This document shows positions 13,519 through 24,544 of a stretch of DNA of 64,000 nucleotides, piece after piece. A program made the translations under genes and the position numbers. Origin of the DNA: Eurosta solidaginis (lineage: Eukaryota; Arthropoda; Insecta; Diptera; Tephritidae); contig NC_090323.1 of assembly GCF_040869045.1 (NCBI RefSeq), positions 168,166,083 to 168,230,082 on the forward strand, written 5' to 3'. The stretch's first letter is position 1. Each line of letters begins with the position of its first letter. Below the pieces are notes generated by a model that did not search any database, was not told the origin of the DNA, and saw only the letters and a list, made by a program, of their open reading frames with translations.

Positions 13519-13660
13519 GGGCCGTGGTGTGAGGGAAGTGTGCTCCTCCTATCACGCCGAAAATCATAGGTTCAAATCTAGCGCAAAGCAACCTCGATTT
13601 TTTTTTTCAAGCGGTCGCCTTTTGGCTGTGGTTTGGCAAGCACTCCGAATGTTTTCTCCA
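13519..13660 (+). repeat. tRNA-derived SINE, decayed 5' copy
   Basis: The segment aligns by eye with the SINE at 17547-17896: gggccgtggtgtgagggaag (A-box region), the B-box-like ggttcaaatct, then gcaaagcaacctcga, a poly-T stretch and the conserved block aagcactccgaatg. It is strongly mutated and lacks the 3' half. Confidence 0.65.
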
Positions 13661-14330
13661 AACTTTTTAGTCACATTACATTCAAAAATAAATTACTGTT
13701 CACCATAATGCTGACTATCAAGCTTGTGAAAAATTGCACCAGCAAAAAAAAAAAGGAAAAAAAAAGAAAATTTGGATTTTGTGATACAAAGGACGGCACT
13801 TGCATTATCCCATTGCAGCAACCTCGCGAGACTGGGCAACTAGAGTATATCGTCCATCGCAGTATTGCGGCCATTCACTCAACGACAAAAACCAAACGGT
13901 TAAGCTGGCAGACAACCACCCAATTGACCTAATAACAGGATTAATCTGTGTTATTTTGGCGCATTTTGTTAATGGTCGTAATACAAAGGCAACAATAACA
14001 AGAGATTAAAAAAAATTGGCAAAACGTTGGCAAAAGCAAGAACAACAATAAAAGTAGACCTGTATCAAGATGCCGATGCTTTTTCACAACTTTTTCTTAT
14101 ACTATTTCACTGTCCAAATGAGCAGGAAAGTTGCTGGTCGCCACAAACAATTTTATATAATCCTAGTAGGAAATAAATGTAAGCTAAATAAATCCATAGA
14201 CATAGCGCTAAGTATGATAGCAGCAAAGGGGGTAAATGAACAAGTAAACTTAGAGTGAGTACTGCGCATGTGGCAAATAGTTTTTGGACATGGTGGTCCG
14301 AAAATTAATTTACTTTAATCATATTTTTAT
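13661..14330. other. Unrecognised AT-rich DNA
   Basis: Includes a Lys-coding poly-A stretch (13740-13770) and overlapping chance frames on both strands. Nothing identifiable was seen. Confidence 0.35.
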
Positions 14331-17300
14331 TATACTCAGTTGAGCAGAGCTCACAGAGTATATTAAGTTTGATTGGATAACGGTTGGTTGTACATATATA
14401 AAGGAATGGAGATAGATATAGACTTCCATATATCAAAATAATCAGGATCGAAAAAAAATTTGATTGAGCCATGTCCGTCCGTCCGTCCGTTAACACGATA
14501 ACTTGAGTAAATTTTGAGGTATCTTGATGAAATTTGGTATGTGGGTTCCTGGGCAGTCATCTCAGATCGCTATTTAAAATGAACGATATCGGACAATAAC
14601 CGCGCCCACTTTTTCGATATCGAAAATTTCGAAAAATCGAAAAAGTGCGATAATTCCTTACCAAATACGGGTAAAGCGATGAAACTTGGTAGGTGAGTTG
14701 AACTTATGACGCAGAATAGAAAACTAGTAAAATTTTGGACAATGGACGTGGCACCGCCCACTTTTAAAAGAAGGTAATTTAAAAATTTTGCAAGCTGTAA
14801 TTTGGCAGTAGTTGAAGATATCATGATGAAATTTGGCATGAACGTTACCCCTATTACTATATGTACGCTTAATAAAAATTAGCAAAATCGGAAAGGACGA
14901 CGCCCACTTTAAAAAAAAAATTTTTTTAAAGTAAAATTTTAACAAAAAATTTAATATCTTTACAGTATATAAGTAAATTATGTCAACATTCAACTCGAGT
15001 AATGATGTGGTGCAACAAAATACAAAAATAAAAGAAAATTTCAAAATGGGCGTGGCTCCGCCCTTTTTCATTTAATTTGTCTAGGATACTTTTAACGCCA
15101 TAAGTCGAACAAAAATGAACCAATCCTTTTGAAATTTGGTAGGCGCATAGATTTTATGACGTTAACTGTTTTCTGTGAAAATGGGCGGAATCGGTTGATG
15201 CCACGCCCAGTTTTTATACACAGTCGTTCGTATGTCCTTCTGCATGGCCGTTAACACGATAACTTGAGCAAAAATCAACATATCTTTAATGAACTTAGTT
15301 CACGTGCTTACTTGAACTCACTTTATCTTGGTATGAAAAATTAACGAAATCCGACTATGACCACGCCCACTTTTTCTATACCGAAAATTACGAAAAATTA
15401 AAAAAATGCCATAATTCTATACCAAATACGAAAAAAGGGATGAAACATGGTAAGGTAATTGGATTGTTTTATTGACGCGAAATATAACTCTACAAAAAAC
15501 TTTGTAAAATGGTTGTGACACATACCATATTAAGTAGAAGAAAATGAAAAAGTTCTGCAAGGCGAAATAAAAAACCCTTAAAATCTTGGCAGGTATTACA
15601 TATATAAATAAATTAGCGGTATCCAACAGATAATGTTCTGGGTCACCCTGGTCCACATTTTGGTCGATATCTGGAAAACGCCTTCACATATACAACTACC
15701 ACCACTCCCTTTTAAAACTCTCATTAATGCCTTTAATTTGATACCCATATCGTACAAACTCATTCTAGAGTCACCCCTGGTCCACCTTTATCGCGATTTC
15801 TCGAAACGGCGTCCACCTATGGAACTAAGGATTATCCCCTTTTAAAGAACTCATTAACACCTTTCTTTTGATACCCATATTGTACAAACGAATTCTAGGG
15901 TCACCCCTGCTCCACCTTTATGGCGATATCTCGAAACGGCGTCCACCTATGGAACTAAGGATTACTCCCTTTTAAAATACTCATTAACACCTTTCATTTG
16001 ATACTCATATTGCACAAACGAATTCTAGAGTCACCCCTGGCCCACCCCTATGGCGATATCTCGAAACGGCGTCCACCTATGGAACTAAGGATTACTCCCT
16101 TTTAAAAAACTCATTAACACCTTTCTTTTGATACTCATATTGCACAAACGAATTCTAGAGTCACCCCTGGCCCACCTCTATGGCGATATCTCGAAACGGC
16201 GTCCACCTATGGAACTAAGGATTACTCCCTTTTAAAAAACTCATTAACACCTTTCTTTTGATACCCATATTGTACAAACGAATTCTAGGGTCACCCCTGC
16301 TCCACCTTTATGGCGATATCTCGAAACGGCGTCCACCTATGGAACTAAGGATTACTCCCTTTTAAAATACTCATTAACACCTTTCATTTGATACTCATAT
16401 TGCACAAACGAATTCTAGAGTCACCCCTGGCCCACCTCTATGCCGATATCTCGAAACGGCGTCCACCTATGGAACTAAGGATTATCCCCTTTTAAAGAAC
16501 TCATTAACACCTTTCTTTTGATACCCATATTGTACAAACAAATTCTAGGGTCACCCCTGCTCCACCTTTATGGCGATATCTCGAAACGGCGTCCACCTAT
16601 GGAACTAGGGATTACTCCCTTTTAAAATACCCAATAACACCTTTCTTTTGATACCCATATTGTACAAACAAATTCTAGGGTCACCCCTGGTCCATCTTTA
16701 TTGCGATACCTCGAAAAGGCGTCCACCTATAGAACTAAGGCCCACTCCCTTTTAAAACCCTCATTAATCTTTAATTTGATACCCATATCGTACAAACACA
16801 TTCTAGAGTCAGCCCTGGTCCACCTTTGTGGCGATATTTCGAAACAGCGTCCACCTATAGAACTAAGGCCCACTCCCTTTTAAAACACTCATTAACACCT
16901 TTCGTTTGATGCCCATATTGTACAAACAAATTCTAGGGTCACCCCTGGTCCGCCTTTATGGCGATATCACGAAACGGCGTCCACCTATGGAACTGAGGAT
17001 TACTCCATTTTAAAATACTCATTAACACCTTTACTTTGATACCCATATCGTACAAACGCATTCTAGAGTCAACCCTGATCCACCTTTATGGCTATATCCC
17101 TAAATAGCGTCCACCTATAGAACTATGGCCCACTCCCCCATAAAATACTCTTTAAGACCTTTCATTTGATATCCATATTGTACAAACAAATTCTAGAGTC
17201 AACCCTGATCCACCTTTATGGCGATATCCCTAAATGGCGTCCACCTATAGAACTATGGCACACTCCTTCATAAAATACTCTTTAATGCCTTTCATTTGAT

Positions 17301-17440
17301 ACACATGTCATACAAACACATTCCAGGGTTTCCCTCGGTTCATTTTCCTACATGGTTATTTTCCCTTATATTGTCACCATAGCTCTCAACTGAGTATGTA
17401 ATGTTCGGTTACATACGAACTTAACCTTCCTTACTTGTTT
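14331..17440 (-). mobile_element. Large non-coding repeat element, complete copy (3.1 kb)
   Basis: It is bounded by a 12-bp perfect inverted repeat, TACTCAGTTGAG at 14333-14344 and CTCAACTGAGTA at 17385-17396. A terminal tail with an imperfect hairpin and ttaaccttccttacttg follows at 17397-17440. From left: unique body 14331-15640 with many CCACGCCC/CGCCCACTTTT motifs and tcgatatcga palindromes, then a tandem array of 130-bp units 15640-17330. It contains gtccgtccgtccgtccgt at 14473-14490. No transposase is encoded. Copies or fragments occur at 1-652, 1478-3200, 28615-28830 (and in B and C), 61843-62335 and 62968-63596. The transposition class is undetermined. Confidence 0.8.
15640..17330. 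repeat. Tandem array of about 13 units of 130 bp
   Basis: Each unit contains tccacctttatggcgatatc, cgaaacggcgtccacctat, and tttgatacccatat. Unit starts are 130 bp apart (for example 15781, 15911, 16041, 16171, 16301, 16431, 16561, 16691). Variants reading ctccacctttatgg and cccacctctatgg are interspersed between 15900 and 16600, suggesting two- to three-unit higher-order duplication. The last units (17050-17330) are the more diverged ccctaaatagcg type. Confidence 0.9.
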
Positions 17441-17546
17441 TATTTAAATTATATTTAGAGACACGACATCAAATAACAGTCAATGCTATGGAATTAGCTG
17501 AAATAAAATTTGAAATACAACCCTGCTGAGAGCCGAAGTACTATTA

Positions 17547-17896
17547 AAAAACAAATTAAAGGCGCGGTAACCTCCGAAGAGATATAATCCGAACTTCTCT
17601 TCCAATTTGCGTCGTGCTCCTCTTGATTTTCTCTACAAATTGGCCGGACGGGACCTACATGTTTTATGCCGACTCCGAACGACATCTGGAAGGCAGACGA
17701 GTTTTCACTGAGAGCTTTACATGGCAGAAATACACTCGGAGCGCTTGCCAAACACTGCCGAAGGGCGACCCCGCTAAGAAAAATTTTCTTCTAATTGAAA
17801 AAACTTATTTCTAAAATTTTGATGTTGCTTTGCCCGGGGTGCGAACCCATCGGTGTGGTAGGCAGAGCATGCTACCATCACACCACGGTGGCCGCC
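17547..17896 (-). mobile_element. tRNA-derived SINE with 11-bp target-site duplication
   Basis: The minus strand starts with ggcggccaccgtggtgtgat, with an A-box-like TGGTGTGATGG and a B-box-like GGTTCGCACC, the RNA polymerase III promoter layout of tRNA-derived SINEs. A tRNA-unrelated body of about 270 bp follows, ending near aacctccg and a T-rich tail. Perfect 11-bp direct repeats AAGTACTATTA flank it at 17536-17546 and 17897-17907, showing a retroposition event that has not decayed much. The body's open frames are not genes. Confidence 0.9.
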
Positions 17897-17907
17897 AAGT
17901 ACTATTA

Positions 17908-19230
17908 GATCTCAGAAAAAAAAATGTTGAAAGAAGACACCGAGTTAATAAGGGTAGCGAAGTACAGACGGACGTGGAGTATAATCATGTTTCATTCCTT
18001 CTGACATGATCACACCAACGTTGCATGTTTTATCGTACCAGTTGTTTTTTCGTAGTTGCCGGTAACCGTTTTTTTGAGTAATGCTCCCACTACTTCTGCT
18101 TTCCCTTCTGGTTGATTTGTGTTCTAAGAGAGTAGGTGTGAGAGATTCGAGTTGCGAAATCATTGGAAGTGTGTTGCGATTGCAGCCTTTCGACGCCTAG
18201 CTTTATTTGTGTATTTTGTTTCTTGCTTTAACCGCACAGGGGCGAGCACGTATTTTTGCAGCGACGAGATAGTAATCCCTGTCGATGTGTGTTCCTCGAA
18301 TTGTGCATTCATTTAAATTTTTGGAATCATGTCGCCGTCTATCACAACGTGATTTATACGATCACGTGTACTTCAGTCAGGGAACGCTTATGTAGCTTGT
18401 TATAGAACTAACACTACTGAGACTTTACAGAATATTAAGCCACAGCGCATATATTCCTATAAGATAGTGCTCTATAAGCACTCCAATCATCATTCAGAGA
18501 ATATCTTTACTAAATATTAATATTTCCGCAAAACGCTTTGAGTCAATTACTGGTCAAAAGAAATTAGATACCTGACAAAAAAGATGGTACTAACCTTAAC
18601 TCAATGATAACTTTGCGTGTGCCTGCTTAAACCAAGAGACCTGCATTGCAGTTTTTATGCCCTTGTACACTTTATCCTAAAGTAGTTCGAAAAAACTGAA
18701 AGGGAGGTTACAAATTTCACTGTAATAGAGCCCAACGACTTAGCGTCTGCTTTTCTGTACAAGATGGACTGAATTTCCTTGACAACGCTCAACAGCGCCT
18801 TTTTCCTGACTTTGTGCTTTACAAATTGCAATAAATATGTGCTGCATGGAAGCCTTTATACAATGATTTGGGGAACATCGGTATGAACCCCATGTATTTT
18901 CAGTTCAACATAATGCCATGATGCTAAAGTATTTACTCAAGTGATTATTTATGCATTTTCTTATATGCAATATTTCCTCAATTTCAATCGTTCTTCCAGG
19001 CTGAGACAGCCAGGTTGCGCAAAACGAAATGGGTAGCCTGCAAACTACTTAAAAACCGGCTCGAGAAGTAGCTTTCGGGATAATAGTATTGGCCAACTGG
19101 GACCAGATTATCTTCATAATCATCCCTTGTTGGGAGGAAGACATTAAAGTAGAAGTACTGGACATCATCATGTCACTGAACACCTCCTAAGCGACTGGAA
19201 CGATTTTAATGACATTTACACAATAACATA
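17908..19230. other. Unrecognised intron-like DNA
   Basis: No domain, RNA gene or terminal repeat was recognised. The 72-codon minus frame at 17945-18163 has no support. Confidence 0.35.
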
Positions 19231-19231
19231 A

Positions 19232-19560
19232 CACGTGCTCCGCCTATCACACCGAAGATCCTGGGTTCACGCCACGGGCAAAGCAACATCAAAATCTTAG
19301 AAACAAGTTTTTTCAGCTAGAAGAAAATTTTTCTAAGCGGGGTCGCCCCTCGACAGCGTTTGACAAGCACTGCGAGCTTATTTTTTGCATGAAAAGCTTC
19401 TTAGTGAAAATCATTTGCATCCAAGGTGCAGTTGGGAGTCGGCCTAAAACAAGTAGGTCCCGTCTCGCCAATTTGTAGCAAAAAATAAAAGGAGCACGAC
19501 GCAAATTGGAAGAGAAGCTCGGAGTTTATCGCGCCTTACATTTATTTACTTATTTACTTA
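19232..19560 (+). repeat. tRNA-derived SINE, 5'-truncated copy
   Basis: It begins inside the tRNA-like head (cgtgctccgcctatcacacc), has the B-box-like gggttcacgcc, then gggcaaagcaacatcaaaat, the block tttctaagcggggtcgcccc, and ends with ttatcgcgccttacatttat followed by a (ttac/tttatt) tail. It is the same family as 17547-17896 but in the opposite orientation. Confidence 0.85.
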
Positions 19561-20104
19561 CTTAATTGACGCTTAACCGTTTAAACTACTCTTTGCTCCA
19601 TGACTGCAGTTACTCCGTTTTGTCATCAGCATATGGCAGTATGCATTTATTCATTTTAGTTTAAAGGGATAAGAGATGAGTAAGGGTTCATGATTTGGTT
19701 AATTTTCTGCCTTTTTTCGGACGTTCCCCGAATAATATTATTTAGAAAAAGTGCGATTTGCTCCGAATTTTCGTACAGAGCTTCCGCTTCGACTTGTTTA
19801 ATATTTTGGATACTTTCATCCCGGCAAGTGGACCAGGGGCTAGACTTTTCTAAAACATCAATTACGGTGTGAATATAGTAATTTGTTAATCCTACATAAG
19901 GTTAGGTTTCCTTGATATTTATTATTTAGACAGCCTTTCGAGTAGATTGAAATGTGGATAGCTGAGGCAGCGCAATGACTCGAATCCATAGTCGGCCGCG
20001 AACTGAGGAAAAAATCAGCATTTCTCAAAGCATTTTTGCCATTAAAATTACAACGCAAAACCCGAGAATTTCATTGGCAATATACAGAACAGAAAGCGTT
20101 TTAA
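19561..20104. other. Unrecognised DNA before the MITE
   Basis: Short open frames on both strands have no recognisable domain. The last four bases (20101-20104) are the TTAA target copy of the MITE that follows. Confidence 0.35.
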
Positions 20105-20546
20105 CCCTAGTTCGGCCGACGAGTCACTTCATATTCTATTCTAATATTCTCCCCTAAAAAAAAAAACAGATTTTTAATAAATTTTTTTAACTTATTTTCC
20201 GTAACCTCTTAACTTTATGAATTTTAAGTCGAAAAAATACAAAAAAAAAAGATTTTATAATTTTAGTCATTTACAACTGTTTTACAACTTATTTGGCCGA
20301 CGAGTCACCGGAGTGACTATTTAATTATTTAATAAAAAAAAACATATTTTTAATAAATTTTGTTAACTCATTTTCCGTAACGTCCTAACTTAATGAATTT
20401 TAAGTAGAAAAAATAAAAAATAAGGTTTTATAATTTTAGTCATAGACAACTGTAACGGGTTGAACACTTTTATTCTTTTTCTGGCACCGGGGTGACTGCG
20501 TCGAGACGGCCAAAAATAGGTGTAAAAATCGTTGGCCGAACTAGGG
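20105..20546. mobile_element. piggyBac-like MITE (442 bp)
   Basis: The terminal inverted repeats CCCTAGTTCGGCC (20105-20117) and its exact inverse (end 20546) are directly flanked by TTAA on both sides (20101-20104, 20547-20550). This is the target-site signature of the piggyBac superfamily, whose termini usually start CCC. The interior is non-coding and consists mainly of two diverged direct copies of a block of about 180 bp (20110-20290 and 20290-20480) sharing ccgacgagtcac, tttttaataaatttt and attttagtcat. It is non-autonomous. Confidence 0.85.
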
Positions 20547-20550
20547 TTAA

Positions 20551-21329
20551 AACAAAATTTATTTTGAGGGCTGCGTTTTTGTGGAGTCATTTGAGGTAGG
20601 CAAATATTTAAGATTATGAGTATATATGTATGTTTCTTTTTTCGTAAAGGAGCTTTTTGTCAAATTTTGTTTGAGAACTTGGAAAGAAGCACCCTTTATA
20701 TGAATCGGTAGGTAGAACGTGAGCAAAGCAAGGAGTGTGCCTGTTGCAGCACATTAGTTGCATAAGCTGGAAATGAGGTATTTCAATGACAATAGCTGAA
20801 ATAAAAAAAAAAATATAAATTAAAAATTACTCGCTCGACGATAACGCTTATTAACTAGTAGTACTGCTAGCCTTTTTTTTTTTTGTTAGCAGTGCAAAAG
20901 TAAATCGCCTTGTTGGCTTTAGTGCCAATGCTTTGTAAGCAACGTAGGTATATATATACATACATACATATGTAGTTTGTAGAAAAGTTTGTAAAGAGCT
21001 TAAGAAAAGGAAAAAATTTGAAATTGAACAAGTGGCAGGAACAAAGATTAAACATTTGCCAAGCAATGTGTTGCCTGCCAACACATTTCCAAATGTTTTA
21101 GCAAAAATGCTCGGTTATACAAATGTACCTACATACGTACTCCTAAACTGACAGTGTTGGCAGCTAAGCCTTCTTTTTCTGACGTTTTTACGAATAACTG
21201 ATTAACTTTTGTTTTTGGTGTTTGCTTGATATTAGCAAAACCGCAACTAATTTTAATTTACCACACTCAGTTTATTTGTATAATAGGTAATTTATTGATT
21301 TTTTGCTAATGTTACAAATTTCCTTGAGA
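20551..21329. other. Intronic DNA upstream of KLF exon
   Basis: AT-rich, with an ATAC/ATAT microsatellite at about 20950-20972. Nothing coding was recognised. It leads into the pyrimidine tract and acceptor of the exon at 21368. Confidence 0.45.
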
Positions 21330-21367
21330 TAATTTTTTTTGCTTATTTTTATTTTTATATCTTACAG
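21330..21367 (+). promoter_or_regulatory. Splice acceptor and pyrimidine tract of KLF exon
   Basis: The run ttttttttgcttatttttat followed by tatcttacag forms a strong 3' splice site directly before the exon. This element is absent from the exon fragments at 34760 and 47993. Confidence 0.8.
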
Positions 21368-21427
21368 GTTGTACAAAAGTTTATACCAAAAGCTCACACC
21401 TGAAGGCGCACCAGCGTATTCACACCG
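21368..21427 (+). CDS. Internal exon of a Krueppel-like factor (KLF) zinc-finger gene
   Basis: The exon follows a T-rich tract and tatcttacag (AG at 21366-21367) and ends at the donor CCG|gtaagt (GT at 21428-21429). Read from its third base it encodes [19 protein letters not shown]. This is the second half of a C2H2 finger: C-x3-Y-x5-L-x2-H-x3-H, running into the T-G linker. The KSSHLKAH helix is diagnostic of KLF finger 1; Sp proteins have KTSHLRAH. Such proteins bind GC/CACCC-box DNA in the nucleus and regulate transcription. The exon is 60 nt and phase 1-1, so skipping it would keep frame but destroy the finger. The first Cys and fingers 2-3 must lie in exons outside the window. CTKV resembles KLF5-like (dar1-type) proteins and AHQR resembles KLF6/7 (luna-type), so no symbol is given. 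Confidence 0.9.
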
Positions 21428-21597
21428 GTAAGTGGCCAAAAAATTGAGGCAAATAAATAGTTATTTATGAAAAAAGGGAATTTTTAAATACAGCAGCGAA
21501 CAGAAAAATAGCAGTGGCAGTTTTTATCAAATTTCGTTTTTTTATTTTCGCTATTTTACGAAGAATTTGTTTGAATTTTGTAACATAAACTAACAGA

Positions 21598-22499
21598 CCA
21601 ATTCTAAATATTCTCGCGGAATTTTGTTCTCGCGGATTTTTTTATTCCCGCGGAAAAATTCCTCCAATTCTTTTCTCCTAGGGAGAAGAAAAATTGGGGA
21701 ATAGGAATTTCGAATTTTCGAAGTTAGCTGGTTTGTCAATTGAAATTTCGTTGCGCATTTCTTATTTTGTTTAAAAAATTGAAAAGCTTAATTATTGTTG
21801 CGAATTTGTTTGAAATTAAGAAATAAGGTATAAACAATGCACATTATTGCATTTCATGTGGTATACACTGAAATGAGTAATGAATTGGTGCCACAGCAAC
21901 ATCAACAGAGGAGCATAAGAAGAAGACGGCGGGTTAACACAAATCCGCCGGAGTTACCTGCTTTCATTCTGCAAAGCAATTTTCTGGCGGCCACGTCGAG
22001 TTGAGTTCGCCTTTCGCCATATGCCAAAATCTAATTAAGCATTCTTTAAAAATCCTTGCGCAATTTCTGGATGGATGCATCAAATATACAAAGAGCTCTT
22101 CCGTTGCTTATGATATACTTTTCGACTTAAAATAAAGAATATTGTTGCTGTTGTTGTTGTATTAACAGTGAGAATATTGTGGTAGAATGTAAATACATAT
22201 TTTAGCGCAAATTTGTACAAATAAGTGTTCTTTCTTAAAAGAACCAATTTCCTTTAACTATTTTGATGCATTCCCTTCAATTTAACTAATGAAAAAACTC
22301 CTATGAAATGGCAAAGAAATCTCCCTCTCCCTCACATTCATAATACCTACTTTTCTCCCATAATCGTTTTCCTCTTTTTCGAACATTGTTCAGAATAGGA
22401 GGAAAGGGAGAAGTGAAAAAGCTCTCAAGGAATTTTTATTTAGAATACGAGGAATGGGAGAAGGGAAAAAACTCGCACGGAATTTTCGTTTAGAATTGG
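21598..22499. mobile_element. Possible small TIR element (CCAATTCTAAA ends), copy A
   Basis: Inverted ends ccaattctaaa (21598) and tttagaattgg (to 22499) are followed inward by related gcggaatttt / cggaattttcg blocks. Size is 902 bp in all three copies. An open frame at 21837-22004 encodes 55 residues including an Arg-rich run and VNTNPPELPAFILQSNF. This is faintly like the N-terminal region of PIF/Harbinger-type transposases, but too short to call. Confidence 0.45.
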
Positions 22500-23559
22500 G
22501 CTGTAAGTGAAACAAGGTTTACGAAAAATTCTTACCTTTAACTTGGAGCGCACTGAATTTTTTTGAGTACGCAATTTTGTAGCCCAATCAGGTTTAGTCC
22601 AAGAGAGTACCAATACTAAGTCACTTAATATTCTCAATGATTTTTAAATTTTTTTTTTTTTTTTGTAAGTATCTTAGATTTTCCCCCACTCAAAGGACTT
22701 CCTCAGACGAGAATGCTCGTGATCGTATCGTAGCAAAAATACAGATAGCACACGTGTTACATACATGTTTTTAAATGGAGAGCCCCTGCCCACTTTTCAT
22801 ACTCGTACAAAAGTTTTCTTAATTTTTCTTACATCATTTGTTGTTTATTTTGATTTTTGAAATGTAAAAAAAAAAAACATACACATTTAGGAAAGTCCTG
22901 GCTTTTCCGAAGTACCTGTCCTGGCTGTCGGAGTAATCTACATTTTTACCATTACCATTTACCATTAATTCCAACTTACGTTGATTTCCGGCTCCGATCG
23001 CCTCATACCAGCTGATTAATATCGAAAATATCATCGCGCTTGCTGCAGCTGCAATCATAGCCATTGATCATAATCTAATAATAGTTCGGCAGCCGTGAAG
23101 TCCTTATAAAATCTTCAAAAATACATAGATCTCTTTTTACGATAAAGTTATTTCAGAACCAGAAGTGTGTTCAGTCGCTCTCTTCCCGCAATTTGTGTTG
23201 TTTTTCTCGTTAGAAAAGGTGAGATGACAAGTCGGCAGTCAAGCGGGCAGACATGAAAACAATCTTTGACCCGTTACCATCACAACCACAGAGATTTCCA
23301 AAGCCGTCGAAAAGACCAAAGACTGGAAACCCGTGGCCCCAATGGAAAACTACCAATGTTAAAATCATCGCCAACGAGAAGAAGAAATTCCTTTAGCTAT
23401 CGCCTGTTTTGAACCTCTGCCCTTTGACATTGTTGAAAAATAGCAATAGTGGGAAGCCATGCAATGACGGAGAATCGTATATTCTTTAGCCAATGCAGAA
23501 AACCCTAATAACAGCCGAAATTCTGTTTAGTTTCTACATGTTCGAGGCTCCCTTAACTA

Positions 23560-23830
23560 GATACCCATTAGGCGCATAGCCGCACCAAATGGCTTGTTGG
23601 TTAAAATTGGCCATCCGCTCAAGTATTAAGCCTCGTTAGTCTATTGGACTTACATGAAATTCATTGGAGAAAGGCTCAAGTCGGAAATACCTCGCTACTA
23701 GAGCTTCACCCGGACGTCCCTTATGATCCCTGAGATAGATTGATACACTGACAAGGAAATGCTCAATGAAGAAGAGCGTGAAATATTCCAGAACACAAAC
23801 TGTTTGACGTAGCATCACTTGATAAATAAG
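23560..23830 (-). other. Unassigned eroded frame shared by the three copies
   Basis: A minus-strand frame (60 codons in A; 94 codons in B at 36903-37187 and C at 50133-50417) contains VCVLEYFTLFFIEHFLVSVS and a hydrophobic N-terminus. I do not recognise it. It sits inside transposon debris and is frame-broken in A, so a host gene is unlikely. Confidence 0.3.
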
Positions 23831-23869
23831 GAGAAATCTGCGAAAATAAAATGATGAGATCTAACAAAA

Positions 23870-24525
23870 TATATGTCAAAAACATAAGAAGCACTGCAAC
23901 TGCTTCCAAAGAGAGCAGACAGACTCATTACCACTTACAAAGCAATTAGCCAGCCGTTGCATGCTACGTGTCCCCGATATGGTCGCGAAGCCTTAAGGTT
24001 ACTCACTGCAAGAAAGTACAGGCCTGCCAAAACTCTGTTTCAGAATCGGTATAGGCTGTCATCTTATGCCCTCATAACACTACCTACAAAGTAAGCCAAG
24101 AACACTCCCCATTAGGGAGAGAAATAAAATGCTTAGCAAACAGTTTCTGTCGAATACCCAGAAACTTGGGCATTTCAACAGATATCTCATTGAAGAGGGC
24201 CCACCTCCAAAAAGTCATCTCCGCAAGCATTATGGGCAAATACAGCACCTGAGAACATTGCGGTATGTGGAACACAAACAGGTCCTCAGTGATATGCACA
24301 CAAAGGCATCGGACCTCTACGATACGAATTGCCCGGCGAACCCCGTTCTTAAAGATAAATATCATGAGCTCGCAGAAGAGGAAAGAATTCTCGCGCGTCA
24401 CTTTAGTTCAACTTCAAAATGGGTACTGTGGTGAAACATTTACTTATTCAAAATCAATCGCGTGGACTCAAATGCGGGGCTGTCAACGATCATTTGAAGG
24501 TTTTACAACCTTGGACTAGCAAAGA
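23870..24525 (+). pseudogene. Jockey-like LINE ORF2 C-terminal fragment, copy A
   Basis: The plus strand contains LTTYKAISQP-like and SPIWSRSLK-like pieces (frame-broken), then MLSKQFLSNTQKLGHFNRYL and IEEGPPPKSHLRKHYGQIQH. This block follows the RT domain in jockey-like LINEs of higher flies. Several frameshifts and stops are present (the open stretch is 24129-24434). It is nested in the TIR element. Confidence 0.7.
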
Positions 24526-24544
24526 TACTCCTATCGTTAAATAG

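Noticed and set aside
14331..17440. Helitron
   Set aside because: There is a terminal hairpin, but no CTRR end after it and no clear TC start; short inverted ends argue against it. Left unclassified.
17832..17896. tRNA gene on the minus strand
   Set aside because: It is the tRNA-like head of a SINE with a long unrelated tail and target-site duplications.
24129..24434. Retrotransposon gene still active
   Set aside because: No endonuclease or RT is attached, stops and shifts lie on both sides, and it is nested in another element.
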